A stretch of DNA of 35,552 nucleotides from Saccoglossus kowalevskii (Eukaryota > Hemichordata > Enteropneusta > Harrimaniidae): NCBI RefSeq assembly GCF_000003605.2, contig NW_003132352.1:86257-121808 (forward strand), in the 5' to 3' direction. Position 1 is the stretch's first letter, and each line of letters begins with the position of its first letter. Positions 1-11,710 of the stretch are shown piece after piece. A program made the position numbers and the translations under genes. The notes under the pieces were generated by a model. The model saw only the letters and a list, made by a program, of their open reading frames with translations, was not told the origin of the DNA and ran no database searches.

Positions 1-250
1 GCGCATATTTCATATGCCCCTTGGGCTGGAGCATCCTGCCATATACTAATTTCCATATGGGTTATGCATGCTCATATGGAACCCTGGTGCCTACTCCCCA
101 AGCCGTGCATATTTCATTTGCCCCTTGGGCTGGAGTACCCTGCCATATCCACCTGGGTCGCACATGCGCACATGTCACCCAGGATCCTGCTCCCCAAGCC
201 GCGCATATTTCATATGCCCCTTGGGCCAGAGCATCCTTCCATCAACTAAC
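1..250. repeat. Imperfect tandem repeat, unit about 96-104 bp, 2.5 copies
   Basis: Three units start at 1, 105 and 201, each opening with G(C/T)GCATATTTCAT and TGCCCCTTGGGC. The first two end with CTCCCCAAGCC. Unit lengths are 104 and 96 bp and the third copy degenerates near 250. All three frames stay open on the plus strand, but the translations are repetitive and unlike known proteins, so I treat it as non-coding satellite-like DNA. The left edge is cut by the window, so the array may be longer. Confidence 0.8.
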
Positions 251-394
251 TCAACCCATCTACCCAATCCTTATTTCATGAGGGGTCACTTCAGTCATGA
301 CATACTTGCCATTCCCTCAGTCTGGGCCAGGGATTTCATCCTGCCCCCCATTCAGTTTCTCAGTAGCCACTCTCCAGGCTACCCCTCACTTGCT

Positions 395-495
395 CGGTCA
401 CCTTCACGGTCACGCACGACCTTGGTGGCACGGTGACCTTCATCCCCTGGGCAGCATAGTGACCTTCAGCTACAAGGTCACTTCGTGGCCTTGAC
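395..495. promoter_or_regulatory. Cluster of AGGTCA-type half-sites
   Basis: TGACCTT occurs at 434-440 and 460-466, AAGGTCA at 474-480, and related GGTCAC or GGCCTTGA variants lie on either side. AGGTCA, especially with a 5' AA extension, is the half-site bound by many nuclear receptors. The cluster sits in a locally GC-richer patch next to the 100-bp repeats, so it could equally be part of a repeated element. There is no direct evidence of function. Confidence 0.25.
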
Positions 496-1072
496 GTTGA
501 TCTCACTTATGCCCTTGGCCTGGTAAGTTAGACTGAAGGGACCCCTTGCCCAATTTATAGTTTTATTAGAAATATGATTTTTTGTTTTTTGTAGAGTTAA
601 CTGTTTTTTATTATTGCATAATTAGTAAGTTTTTTGGTTTGTATGTGTTGATTTTGTATGTGCTTTTTTATTAAATGTAATTCAATTTATATCTTCTGTG
701 TGCGGTGTGTCTTTACAAATTACATAATAATAAATCATATCTTTAAAAAACGCAAAAATAGAATTTTTTTTATGCGTTTAAATATAAATGTACTAAACGA
801 CATGTTAATATGTTGCAAACATGATGTTTACAATGACAGAACAGAAAATAAAAAAAAGATGCCACTTTACCAAGCACATCTAACATGGGAGAAAAGTGTT
901 ACCATTGTAAGGTACATTTTACTAAGGTATTCAGATGTGACCACACACTGTGCACTGGCCACAAAATAATTAGGAATTCTTTGAAAGCAATATAAATAAT
1001 CAGGTGAAAATTCAATGTAGAATATGAACCTAATGCAGTGTAAAAGTCGACCAATTACTTAAATGCTAATGG

Positions 1073-1086
1073 GTAACCATGGCAAC
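1073..1086. promoter_or_regulatory. X-box-like motif (RFX type)
   Basis: The sequence GTAACCATGGCAAC fits the palindromic RFX X-box consensus GTNRCC-N(0-3)-RGYAAC. RFX factors regulate many ciliary genes in animals. The site lies in intron 2 of the myosin gene. One match in AT-rich DNA can occur by chance. Confidence 0.35.
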
Positions 1087-2826
1087 AGATAAACATTCTC
1101 AGAGCGTTTTTGTTTGAGTGTTTTATTTAATAACGTACCGACTGAGGTGAAAACCTTACCTAACGTAAAATGAATTACCTTTCTGAGTTTTTTCCTATCG
1201 TTTGAGATGACAACAACAAAAGGTGGGACACCTCTCTATGCATGAGGAAACAAATTTCTCACATTTGATGGGATGTTATTTTGCATGTATTCTCAGATGA
1301 GTGTGTTAAATAGCAACAATCTCTCCATGACAACGATATTAAAGCAAATGTGCAGGGCAGTGAGTGCAATTGCAATTTGTAAATTTGACAGACATTTCAT
1401 GGAATATGAACATTGAATCTTTATATTTGAGATGACAAAAATCTGAAGTGTACACAATATATTAAATTTGACATTGATCTTAGATACTTTAAAACCATAT
1501 GTAAAGTCATTGTTCACTAGTATTAAGTTACAATCCATTAACATTCACACATACTCAACATGCCAGTTTTGTTTGTTTTCTTGGTGAAAAATGATTGCAT
1601 AGAAAGCAGCATCCCTGGACGTCCCCATCCATCATTCTGTTGATACTCTTCTCTCTCCATACCGGTGTTAACAATCTTGTTTTTTCTTTGAACCAATTTG
1701 TATTAAGCGATAGAGCGCTCAATCGTTTATAAACTCAAATACATTTCAAGTATGTTTCGGCCAGCGTTTTGTGTTCACATGGTGCAATGTACAACACTTG
1801 ATTTGCTATAACTATGACGATAGGAACTGGTCCATCCATTACATTTATGTGACAGTGTTTAAAAATAGGTGCTGTTTTTCAGTGTTTGGTAGCCTTAAAA
1901 TGGAAATCATTTGGCCATTTTAGATTAGATTGTGCAACAAATGCATATGCATAGTTATAACATGATTTATGATGCATTTTTAAAGTTTGAATGTTATTGG
2001 TTGAGGCATGTTAGAGATTATGGCTCTGGAACTAAATTCATTAAAACAAAATGGCCACCAATTGGCCATTTTGAATCAGATAAAAAAAAAATTACATGTA
2101 TAAAGGTACCATTATGTACAGTGTACATGTATGTACAACGTTAGAACAAAATATATTCAAAATATGCAACCGAGATCCATGAAGGGAGGGAGTGAGTGAG
2201 TGAGCGAAAAAAGGTTAGGAGGAGGTAGTAGAATGACATTGTTGTCCTTGCATACTTCATTTTGATAGAATTAACATTTTTTTTACTCCAGACCACATGT
2301 GTTACATGCATTTACATATCATTGAAAGCAGACACAGCAAGGCACCGAATAATCCGTAAAGTGACTCATGTATGTGTTTTAACATCAGCTGGTGAAATCT
2401 GCAAATTAGCATAATATTATTTGAGGTGAAATGCATACACTACTGTGCTTGATCTGTTCTTATACTGTACATAGTACAATGTAGTGCTTTATATAAAATT
2501 TCATTTTATAAAAAAGTGCTTTATATTACAATATTAATGACAGATTGAAATCTAAGGATTATCCCAGTGTATGATATCACAGAGATGTCTAGTCCTGGAG
2601 TTAATAATATAATTACATTTTAAGGATACACTGGGTTCAATAATATACTTTTGACAAATTATTTCCTGTGACCATCTGTGTAAAATTGTATGGAGAATAC
2701 AAAAGGTAAATAAACTACTGAATTGTGCAACCCTGTTGTATGCATTTTGATCAATATTCTGTTCAAAATGGCCACCAGTATAGAGATTACTTGTAACAAA
2801 CATGATGGGAATAATACTAAATCATG

Positions 2827-2840
2827 GTTGCCACAGTAAC
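2827..2840. promoter_or_regulatory. Second X-box-like motif (RFX type)
   Basis: GTTGCC-AC-AGTAAC fits the X-box consensus with a two-base spacer. It is about 1.75 kb from the first match, in the same myosin intron. Its function is inferred only from the motif. Confidence 0.35.
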
Positions 2841-4512
2841 AAGTTCATTTCATTTTCCCTTTTTTTAATCCTACATTTTTGTAAGTTAATATCCATATGT
2901 TCATTGATTTTAAAATATGGATTCATTATAGTTGATGCTCTTTATAAAAGCCCAACATACTCATAGGCCAGGGTCATCTACTCCTCATGACCTAAGTCTG
3001 CCACATGACCTACATACAAAAGCCTGCAGACAGATATTACATTGTAAAATGTGTTCATTTAAAAATGCATTAGATACCCTGTCAAAGTGGTTAACCCCTT
3101 TGAATACCAATAAGGGCATCAAGACAAATTCCTTAGGCATTAAGGTGATATTTCTTATTGATGCCTAGAACATGAAGTTCACGCCCAGCATGGGTTTGGC
3201 TTACATACATATAAGCAATACTATTGGAGGGGTGTTTAAAATGGAAAAAATACAATATATAGAATGACAGTTTCTATCAGCCATTTATCTCTTAAAAACA
3301 CCATATCATGAATTATGGTGTATATAAAAGCACAAGCTGATAACAAAAAAGAAGAAAAAAAGATACACATCAGAGTTTCAAAGTGGTGAGATGCCATACA
3401 TACAAACCAGATCTATCAGAAGTAATCAAATTTATGATTTATTTTTACAAGATTGGCAACAGATTAATTTTATCATTCATCAATAGATTAGACGGGTACT
3501 AAAAAAATGTCTTTAAGGTTCAAGTTTAATACAGTTTAATATAAAAAATGGCTATGCAAATTTATTTCCACACAAAACATTCTGAATGGTGCCAAGGAGA
3601 TCAACAATAAAATAATTACCTAGATTTATCTAGGGATATTTCTATGGCAACGAAGAAGATGAAGATCCTAACATTACATTACTGTGTGATGGGAAAGCCA
3701 TTTGGATTGCATTATACAATACAAGACAGTCAAGCAGCCATAGTGTTTTTTCATCGCTTGACGAGTTCACATAATATGCAAATACAGAATTCATCTTCAT
3801 GGCGCAGCTGTTAATTTCATAGTATGCATATCATTTTAATAATTCATAAAATAAATAAAAATAAGTGAAATATGATGAAAATGATATACATCATGTAATA
3901 TGATCACGGTAACTGTGAGAATTTTTGGTATATAAATGATTGAAGCCACTACATTTTAACTTATGTGAGATGCATAACCAAGTTCCAAAAAAAAATTCAT
4001 ACACAGGATACAGAAAATGTAGAAATATTCACTAGATTTTAATTTAGACCATTGAGCAATCAAGGAATTACGCAAAATATAAACATTTTTTAATAATTAA
4101 GCCTTAGAAAGTACGCCTGTGGACAATTAAGCATGCATACATGTGTATGTGCAACAGCAGATATTTGAAGAAATTAAAAATGAAATTAAATGAAATGAGC
4201 CTAATAACACCACCACTTGGATTTCCTAATTAGTAATTAAAGGTCAGGGTTTGTATATTAAAATGAACAACTGCATTTATAAGTTATATCCAACAGTAGA
4301 ACAGAACAGACAGTTGCATAGTATGTATCAGAGTGCATTAACAAACTCAATTAATTACTCCAAAACCAATTAATTACAGCTGCTAGCTCTCACTTTATAG
4401 AATTGGACTTCTCATCATGATTTATGTCTAAAAAGGAGATTTTTTTTTAATATTCTCCCATATCTAAATGACTTTTGAAATAGTGCTACAGGGTTCATAT
4501 CCAGAGTAAAAA

Positions 4513-4743
4513 CTAACTCTGCTAGAGGGTCTGAATATCGTTTTCAATGGCCAGACATCCTTAGAGGTTCTGAACACTGGAGCCAATGAAGAAACAGACT
4601 TTACTAGGGGTCAGACTAGATTGATTATATACAATGTAGTCTCCAAGGTAATGAATGACTTGGCTAAGGGGTCTGACTGAGATGAATAGTCTCTACAACA
4701 ATTGACTTGGCTAAAAGGTCTGGCAGATTGAATATGGTCTCTG
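4513..4743. repeat. Degenerate tandem repeat, unit roughly 40-60 bp
   Basis: About five diverged units share a core of the type GACTTGGCTAAGGGGTCTG followed by a GATTGAATA..GTCTC tail. The clearest cores are near 4513, 4561, 4596, 4657 and 4704. Unit length varies because of indels. It looks like an old decayed minisatellite, and I see no coding potential. Confidence 0.6.
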
Positions 4744-5575
4744 TTATTATTTATTTATAAGTACACATTTGTTTGTTTTTTCTTCAAATAAACCATGTAT
4801 AATTTGCAAATTGTTACATCAGAAAAATGTTGGAAATCAGAAAAAGTAAAAATTAGCAAACACCACCAAACTGAAATGAGTACATTAGTACAAAAGTGTG
4901 AAAATGTCTCAGAGGTACTTTTGATTGAACATATACAATAGTAAAAGTTAAACTCTTCAAAGTTTATGTGTGAATATAATGCAATCATTGTTTCAAAGTG
5001 AAAATTAAAATTCCTAACATTCAGTGAAAGAGCAATGGCATGAGAGCTTAGGATCACCAGCCAGCAGATTCTCAGCACCAATAAGTAGCAAATTTGATCC
5101 AAATTCACTCAAAAGTTTGTGAGATTTTGCTTAAACTGGTTGAAATAATTGATATGCAAATTAGCTACTTAATATGCACAGACATAGCTTCAAAACTAGC
5201 ACACAGATGACAATATACAAACACAGACGTAGAAATCAATAGACCCTAGTTCATGTCTTTTGTTGTAGAAACAATGTACTTAAACCTTTGCAAAGATGTG
5301 ACATGTGTCCCATACGATATATTACACATACTGTATGTACAATTTATTGTTACACAAAATTGAAACAATGGCTTTCATTATTTTCTACCAACAAGACATC
5401 AACTATACCAACTACAGAATGTCCCATTTAATACACAATTTAACATAAGTCTCTAGGAAAAAAAACCCTCACACAATCGAATCGTTTCTTGAAATGGAGA
5501 TTAATCAACATACAATGTTTTCTTGACATGTTATTTCTCTGCCTCTCAATGGTAATCATAAACTCTAATACAAAC

Positions 5576-5784
5576 CTGATATGACAATACAAGTATCCTT
5601 CGCCCGTCTCTTCATTGTTTTATAAGCGGCATCAGCAATCGCGAAGACATGCGGTGGCCTCTCGTAAAGTTCCCGTCCCTTATATTGCTGTATAGTGTCA
5701 TTGTCAAATATATTCATAGTCCGGTACGGATTCACCGACACACATACCTCCCCAATGTACGTATAGATTTTACCTTTCTGGAAT
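5576..5784 (-). CDS. Myo1d: Class I myosin motor, coding exon 2 (Myo1D/Myo1G type)
   Basis: This 209-nt exon is bounded by an acceptor (TTATCTGTAG before 5784) and a donor (GTTTGT from 5575). With phase 2 in and phase 1 out it encodes residues 34-102 of the motor. Diagnostic pieces are [12 protein letters not shown], the VSVNPY strand, [29 protein letters not shown] and CIVIS, which in class I myosins lead directly into the GESGAGKT P-loop. The segment belongs to the N-terminal subdomain of the actin-activated ATPase and has no ATP-binding loop of its own. The [15 protein letters not shown] wording points to the Myo1D/Myo1G subgroup, whose fly homologue Myo31DF sets left-right chirality. The subgroup could be wrong, but the myosin I assignment is secure. 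The segment is only about a tenth of a full protein and the remaining exons lie outside the window. Confidence 0.93.
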
Positions 5785-7800
5785 CTACAGATAATAAAAA
5801 AACAAAAACAAAATGTAAGCATACATGTGTACATATATAATGAGGTTATTCACAGAATACCAGAATTTACATCAAGTACATTGTACTGCAAAGATATTGT
5901 TCAAGATGTGGTTTATTCAGATTTATATTTGAGGAAATGCCAGCAGTGGTTATCAACAAGTTCCGTCAAGGTGGCAGTATCTAAGCCACTGATCTTTAAA
6001 GTTCTTGTCGTTACTACATGTACATGTTATAATATTTTCTAAAGTAACTATTGTACTATAAAGCATCATAGGTTACAAGCGAGGCGTATAATAAAAATTG
6101 GTATAATTATCCATTTAATTTTATCCAATTGACGGAAGTATTGCGGATCATATACAATCAAGTACAACCATTTGCTTTTGTATTTGAATTTTGACGATAA
6201 CAAAAGATGGAAAAGGAACAATTTGGGGACAAATACAAATTGTAGGTTCTTCCACAATTTAATATTTGCCATAACCCGTATTTTATTAATTCAATTAATA
6301 TTGTATTTATTTGTTAGAAAATGAAGATGAAACTATTTACCCAGGCATCTAGACCAATATTAATAGTTTCAGTAATCTGCTATTTGACCAATCAAATTTG
6401 AAATGTGATCTCAAGCGATTACCTTCATCACCGTTTTTTCGGGGTTTCAATATGCATATAAACAGCGAGAAATAACATTAACATGACAGATTTTGCACAA
6501 ATGCAAATGAAACACCTAGCTCATACAGATATGTGCAATAATATTCGCTCATGCTACCAAAGACATCCCTTAATTATGAATTCCATTCATTACTTATGTA
6601 AAATGCTGCAACCAACCAATAGAGCCAAAGTGTTCAATTAGTAGCATGATATTTGAGCAAAGGTTTCTTGATTTTTCAAGGAATGAAATGTATACTAGAT
6701 CAGCAAAAAAATAATTTATTAAATATAAAAACATTTCTAAAAGAATTAGTCATCAGCTCTTAAAAAATCTCACAGTCTACAGACAGTATTCCGTACATGA
6801 TCATTATACAAGCATATCTGAGGTTATTTTGCGAGCGGATAATGTGACTGTGTTGGCAAATACTACGCTGTGATGCCAATATTGATAAAGATCTTGTCAG
6901 ACACTCTATCAAGATCTTACGATCGCTATGGCAACATGCTTTCAACTCAAATAAAATGATCTTATCCCATTATTGAGTTCATTTATCTTAGAGTCAAAGG
7001 TCGTTAAAACATTGACATTTATAAAATTGCGTCTCATAAACTAAGTGATCACATGATCAATAAAATTGTTTCTAGTTAAATAAATATATACAATCATTTG
7101 TAAAATGGCATGTTTGCGTAATATAAAAACATAAACTATTTCTAAAACCTATCAATTGAACACTATTTCATCGATCACAATGGCTGAGCGAATGAAGACT
7201 ATTGGTATTGAATTCTGCAATGGTCAATTCTTGGACCTACCAGTAACATTTCTCTCTGCAAAAAATAAATACTTTTGCTATTTAACATTTCGTACCAGTC
7301 TGCACAATGCTAATTCTAATATTTGAAATATATCTCTGAAGTGTTATGAGTAAAATCTGATGGGATATTTGCTTCACATAAATTGGGCATGATTGGAGGG
7401 GAGGCACAGAGACTCTTGGGTAATGGACATCATCAGATGGCTTCTATGGCCAATGAAAATTTCCTCTTTCGACTTTCCTAAGGGTCTCACCGGGAGAATT
7501 TCTTGATATCAATTTTCATGACATGATAATGTGAAGGCACTCGTGAAGATAAAATTAAGTGACAGTCCTTACGAGTCAAAATTCAGGAAATTTAACTCTA
7601 GCGAAAACGAATTAACTGCAAAGACAGCGAGTCTTGAGTTGTAATTTGAATATGGACAAAAACGTCTCATGATATTTAGACATATATACAGCTATAAATT
7701 GAATTTTCTCCCTGTTAACTGTATATTATTTTTACCACCCATGGCATAGCTGCTGGCACCAAAAAATGCCAAAGTCAAAACAAACACTGCTAAGAACATA

Positions 7801-7856
7801 TCAAGGAATATTGCAATATTTCAAGGAATATTGCAATATTCCAAGCAATATTGATA
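7801..7856. repeat. 20-bp tandem repeat with a palindromic core
   Basis: The 20-bp unit TCAAGGAATATTGCAATATT occurs exactly twice (7801-7820, 7821-7840), followed by a diverged partial copy to 7856. Each full unit contains the perfect 14-bp palindrome AATATTGCAATATT. The palindromes could fold as small hairpins or bind a dimeric factor. No function is known. Confidence 0.7.
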
Positions 7857-9969
7857 GAGAGAAAGCTATTTTCATAATCAGTTTATTTCAGCGACCGCTA
7901 AAAAAGCTAAATTTCGGCATTAATTACATTGTAAATTACAATCGAGTATAAAATAATGAAAACCTTGATCTACCATGCGACAATGCATTTTACAATTGCT
8001 TCTATCGAGTATAAACTACGCAGACACCCAAGATTATCGCTTACACTTTGCATCAAGGGTCCATTCACAGTATAAAGCACTGTGTCAATGCTACTCAAGC
8101 AGCAGATAAGTATCTCAGTCTGTACTAACTCTCTGTTATAAGAGAGGAATTTGTGCATCTTTAAGACTTAGAATACTCAAAGAAAAAAAAAAACAGGATC
8201 GCCATCAAGTATGACCTTTGAATCACTTGAAGATGTTTGAAGCAGAAAATTGCCACCAGAGAGAATAATTAGGCATTAATAGTTCAACTGATAACAGTTA
8301 ATCATCTGTGTAAGTTTATATATTTCATTGACGCATCACTTGTTTGTGTTCCAGTGACTTTCATCCGCTATTGTCAAATATACATGTATGCCATGATCAT
8401 CATTTCACGCACTGTGGTGCTTTCACCAGTCTACCTCTCTATTTTTTTTATTTTTTTTTAAATCCTGATATTAACCCTCTGGGCTCCAAAATACTTCAGG
8501 CACCATCCACAAAAATGTTCCATTTGTAGAAAATTTTGATGAAAAATTTCAAATTTTTTTGATCAAAAAATAAAAACATTGTCACATTGTCTGTCTAGTC
8601 CAAAATTTAAATTAAATTCAGTGAAAATTAAAGGAAATGTGAACAAATTTACCCGTTTTTGAGCAAGAAAAAAATGTGGTGCTCAAAGGCTTCGTTTTCA
8701 ACATAATAAAAACATCCATGCTCACAAATGTTAACCACAAGTCAGATATTTGGGAATACAGTGATCTCACATGATGTCACATACCACACCAAAATGTTCT
8801 ATTTTGACAATTATGACAGCGTGCATTCAGTGTGTAGAGTCCTCATAAAATGCCCACCTTCAAATATTTTCCTAGGTTATGTGACATCAGAAAGTATAGC
8901 TACCGGTACATGTACATGTATTAGTATACTAGTACGGAACTACTTTCTGAAAGTTGACACAAGTCTGGATAGTAGAACTACACTTTAAATTCACATTTAT
9001 CACTTCTCCCTTCCAAAAATGGCAGTAAAACATTTTCAAATTCTCAGTATTTTTTCCCTGCAATTCCAAAATGACAGAAAATATTTGAAGATTATGATTA
9101 AGACACAGTAATATTATGAGTGGAGTATTATTGAATTATTGCAAAAAAATAATATCGCTATGGTTTTTCAAAGTAATTAATTTACTACAGGTTTCAACCT
9201 ATAATTGTAATGCAGAACAGACGATAATAAGTGTAAAATGAAAGATTAATCCATCAAGATTTAATATGCGAGAGTCAATTACTATTAATGAATAATAATA
9301 ATAATTTGTGTTTCAAAATGAAAATAAGAACTACGGTACATCAATTACAACTGCTGGCTTAGAAGCTCTTAAGTAACTAGCATACTACTCAAAATGTCAG
9401 CTATATTTTCACTGCGCTGTTGTCAACATTACAATGATTAATGCAGTGGAAATCCAGCGAGGAAACCGCCACTAATCATACCTAATCAGAGCACTCTAGT
9501 TGTAGGCCATTTTCTTCAGTCAAACCATCATGTCCTTTTTTCACATAAACATCTACAAACAAATCTTCAAGTCTTCATTTTCAAAATCAATTTAATAACC
9601 AAACATTGTAACTTTATATAGTAAACAATTAGAGTGATTACAATTTTAGTAGGTATTTACTTTGTCAAATATGTATTTTTTTTAACAATATATTAAATCA
9701 AACAATGTTTAAATATAGTAATAACTGTTTATAGTTTCCAAATAGTTTTTACAGTTAGCAACACAAGAGAAACAATCATCAGTGTTTATTTTTGCACTAC
9801 ACATATGGATCACTAAGGGTTCACAGTTGTTCAGTTGCAGTTTGTTATAAAAACTATGTCGTAAAAATTTTGTGAACAATCAGATGCATTTGGGTCGTGC
9901 ATGACAGAATCTTAGGAAAATCACTATATACATGTACATAAAAATGTTGTGATTTTAATTACACATACA

Positions 9970-11710
9970 TATTTAGCAATATGACATCAGCGTAAGTCAG
10001 ATTTTGTGGTATAATTGCGATATTTGGGTATAACTGTGATATTTGAGTATACATGTTCATGTAAGTGATATTTGGGTATAACTGGGATATATTGGGTATA
10101 ACTGCAATATTTGGGTATAACTGGGATATTTGAGTATAACTGTGATATTTGGCTATAACTGGGATATTGGAGTGTAAACTGTTGGATAATGGGGTATAAC
10201 TGGGATATATTGGGTATAACTGTGGAACATTATGATATAGCAATTTGACATGAGTGCAAGTCAGATTTTGTGGTATAACTGTGATATTTGGGTATAACTT
10301 GATATTTGGGTATAACTGGAATATTTGGGTATAACTGGGATATTTGGATGTAACTGGGATATTTGGGTGTAACTGGGATATTTGGGTGTAACTGGGATAT
10401 TTGGGTATAACTGGGATATTTGGGTATAACTGGGATATTTGGGTATAACTGGGATATTGGAGTGTAACTGGGATATTTGGATATAACTGGGATATTTGGG
10501 TATAACTGGGATATTTGAGTATAACTGGGATATTTGAGTATAACTGTGATATTTGAGTATAACTGTGATAGTTGGGTATAACTGGGATAATTGGGTGTAA
10601 CTGGGATATTTGGGTATAACTGGGATATTTGGGTATAACTGGGATATTTGGGTATAACTGGGATATTTGGTTGGATATTTGGGTATAACTGGGATATTGG
10701 AGTGTAACTGGGATATTTGAGTATAACTGTGATATTTGGGTATAACTGGGATATTTGGGTATAACTGGGATATTTGGTTATAATTGGGATATTTGGTTAT
10801 AATTGGGATATTGGAGTGTAAACTGTTAGATGATGGGGTATAACTGTAACATTGTGATATAGCAATTTGACATGAGCGTAAGTCAGATTTTGTGGTATAA
10901 CTGGGATATTTGGGTATAACTGGGGTATTGGAGTGTAAACTGTGATATTTGGGTATAACTGGGATTTTGGGGTATAACTGGGATATGTGGGTATAACTGG
11001 GATATGTGGGTATAACTGGGATATTGGAGTGTAAACTGTTGGATAATGGGGTATAACTGGGATATATTGGGTATAACTGTGGAACATTATGATATAGCAA
11101 TTTGAAATGAGTGCAAGTCAGATTTTGTGGTATAACTGTGATATTTGGGTATAACTGGGATATTTGGGTATAACTGGGATATTTGGGTATAACTGGGATA
11201 TTTGGGTATAACTGGGATATTTGGGTATAACTGGGATATTTGGTTGGATATTTGGGTATAACTGGGATATTGGAGTGTAACTGGGATATTTGAGTATAAC
11301 TGTGATATTTGGGTATAACTGGGATATTTGGGTATAACTGGGATATTTGGTTATAATTGGGATATTTGGTTATAATTGGGATATTGGAGTGTAAACTGTT
11401 AGATGATGGGGTATAACTGTAACATTGTGATATAGCAATTTGACATGAGCGTAAGTCAGATTTTGTGGTATAACTGGGATATTTGGGTATAACTGGGGTA
11501 TTGGAGTGTAAACTGTGATATTTGGGTATAACTGGGATTTTGGGGTATAACTGGGATATGTGGGTATAACTGGGATATGTGGGTATAACTGGGATATTGG
11601 AGTGTAATCTGTTGGATAATGGGATATAACTGGGATATATTGGGTATAACTATAGGATATTTGGGTATAACTCTGGCACACTGGGATATACCGATAAGTA
11701 GGATATTGCA
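9970..11710. repeat. 19-bp G-rich minisatellite with higher-order structure
   Basis: The basic unit is 19 bp, TATAACTGGGATATTTGGG on the plus strand, with variants carrying TGTGATATT, TTGAGTATA or ATTGGAGTGTAA. Non-unit spacers containing ATAGCAATTTGA and AAGTCAGATTTTGTGG recur near 9980, 10240, 10865, 11095 and 11435, marking higher-order repeats. On the minus strand the unit has no stop codon in any frame, so a long apparent ORF (10261-11100, 279 residues, cycling Pro-Ser-Tyr-Thr-Gln-Ile) results without selection for coding. GGG runs separated by ATATTT and TATAACT meet the usual G-quadruplex spacing. The array lies wholly inside myosin intron 1. Confidence 0.95.
10671..11655. repeat. 573-bp direct duplication inside the 19-bp array
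   Basis: Landmarks recur exactly 573 bp apart: TTGGATATTT at 10671 and 11244, and TGATGGGG at 10831 and 11404. The copies, about 10671-11082 and 11244-11655, share the same order of variant units and spacers with only a few differences near the right end (for example AATCTG for AAACTG). That pattern indicates a recent block duplication or unequal exchange rather than independent unit drift. Confidence 0.85.

Larger units (their letters stand above)
1..5575 (-). other. Myosin intron 2 (partial): no exon found
   Basis: This stretch lies downstream of the minus-strand myosin exon 2 and begins at its GTTTGT donor (5575 downward). I looked for the next exon, which should encode the GESGAGKT P-loop, and did not find it, so intron 2 exceeds 5.5 kb. 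Contents that can be named are the 100-bp repeat at the left edge, a cluster of AGGTCA-type half-sites, two X-box-like motifs and a degenerate repeat at 4513-4743. The rest is AT-rich DNA with short chance ORFs and no splice-bounded coding segment that I can support. Confidence 0.7.

Noticed and set aside
4755-5108. 117-residue minus-strand ORF near myosin exon 2, tested as a possible next exon
   Set aside because: It lacks the P-loop GESGAGKT expected after exon 2 and shows no myosin resemblance.
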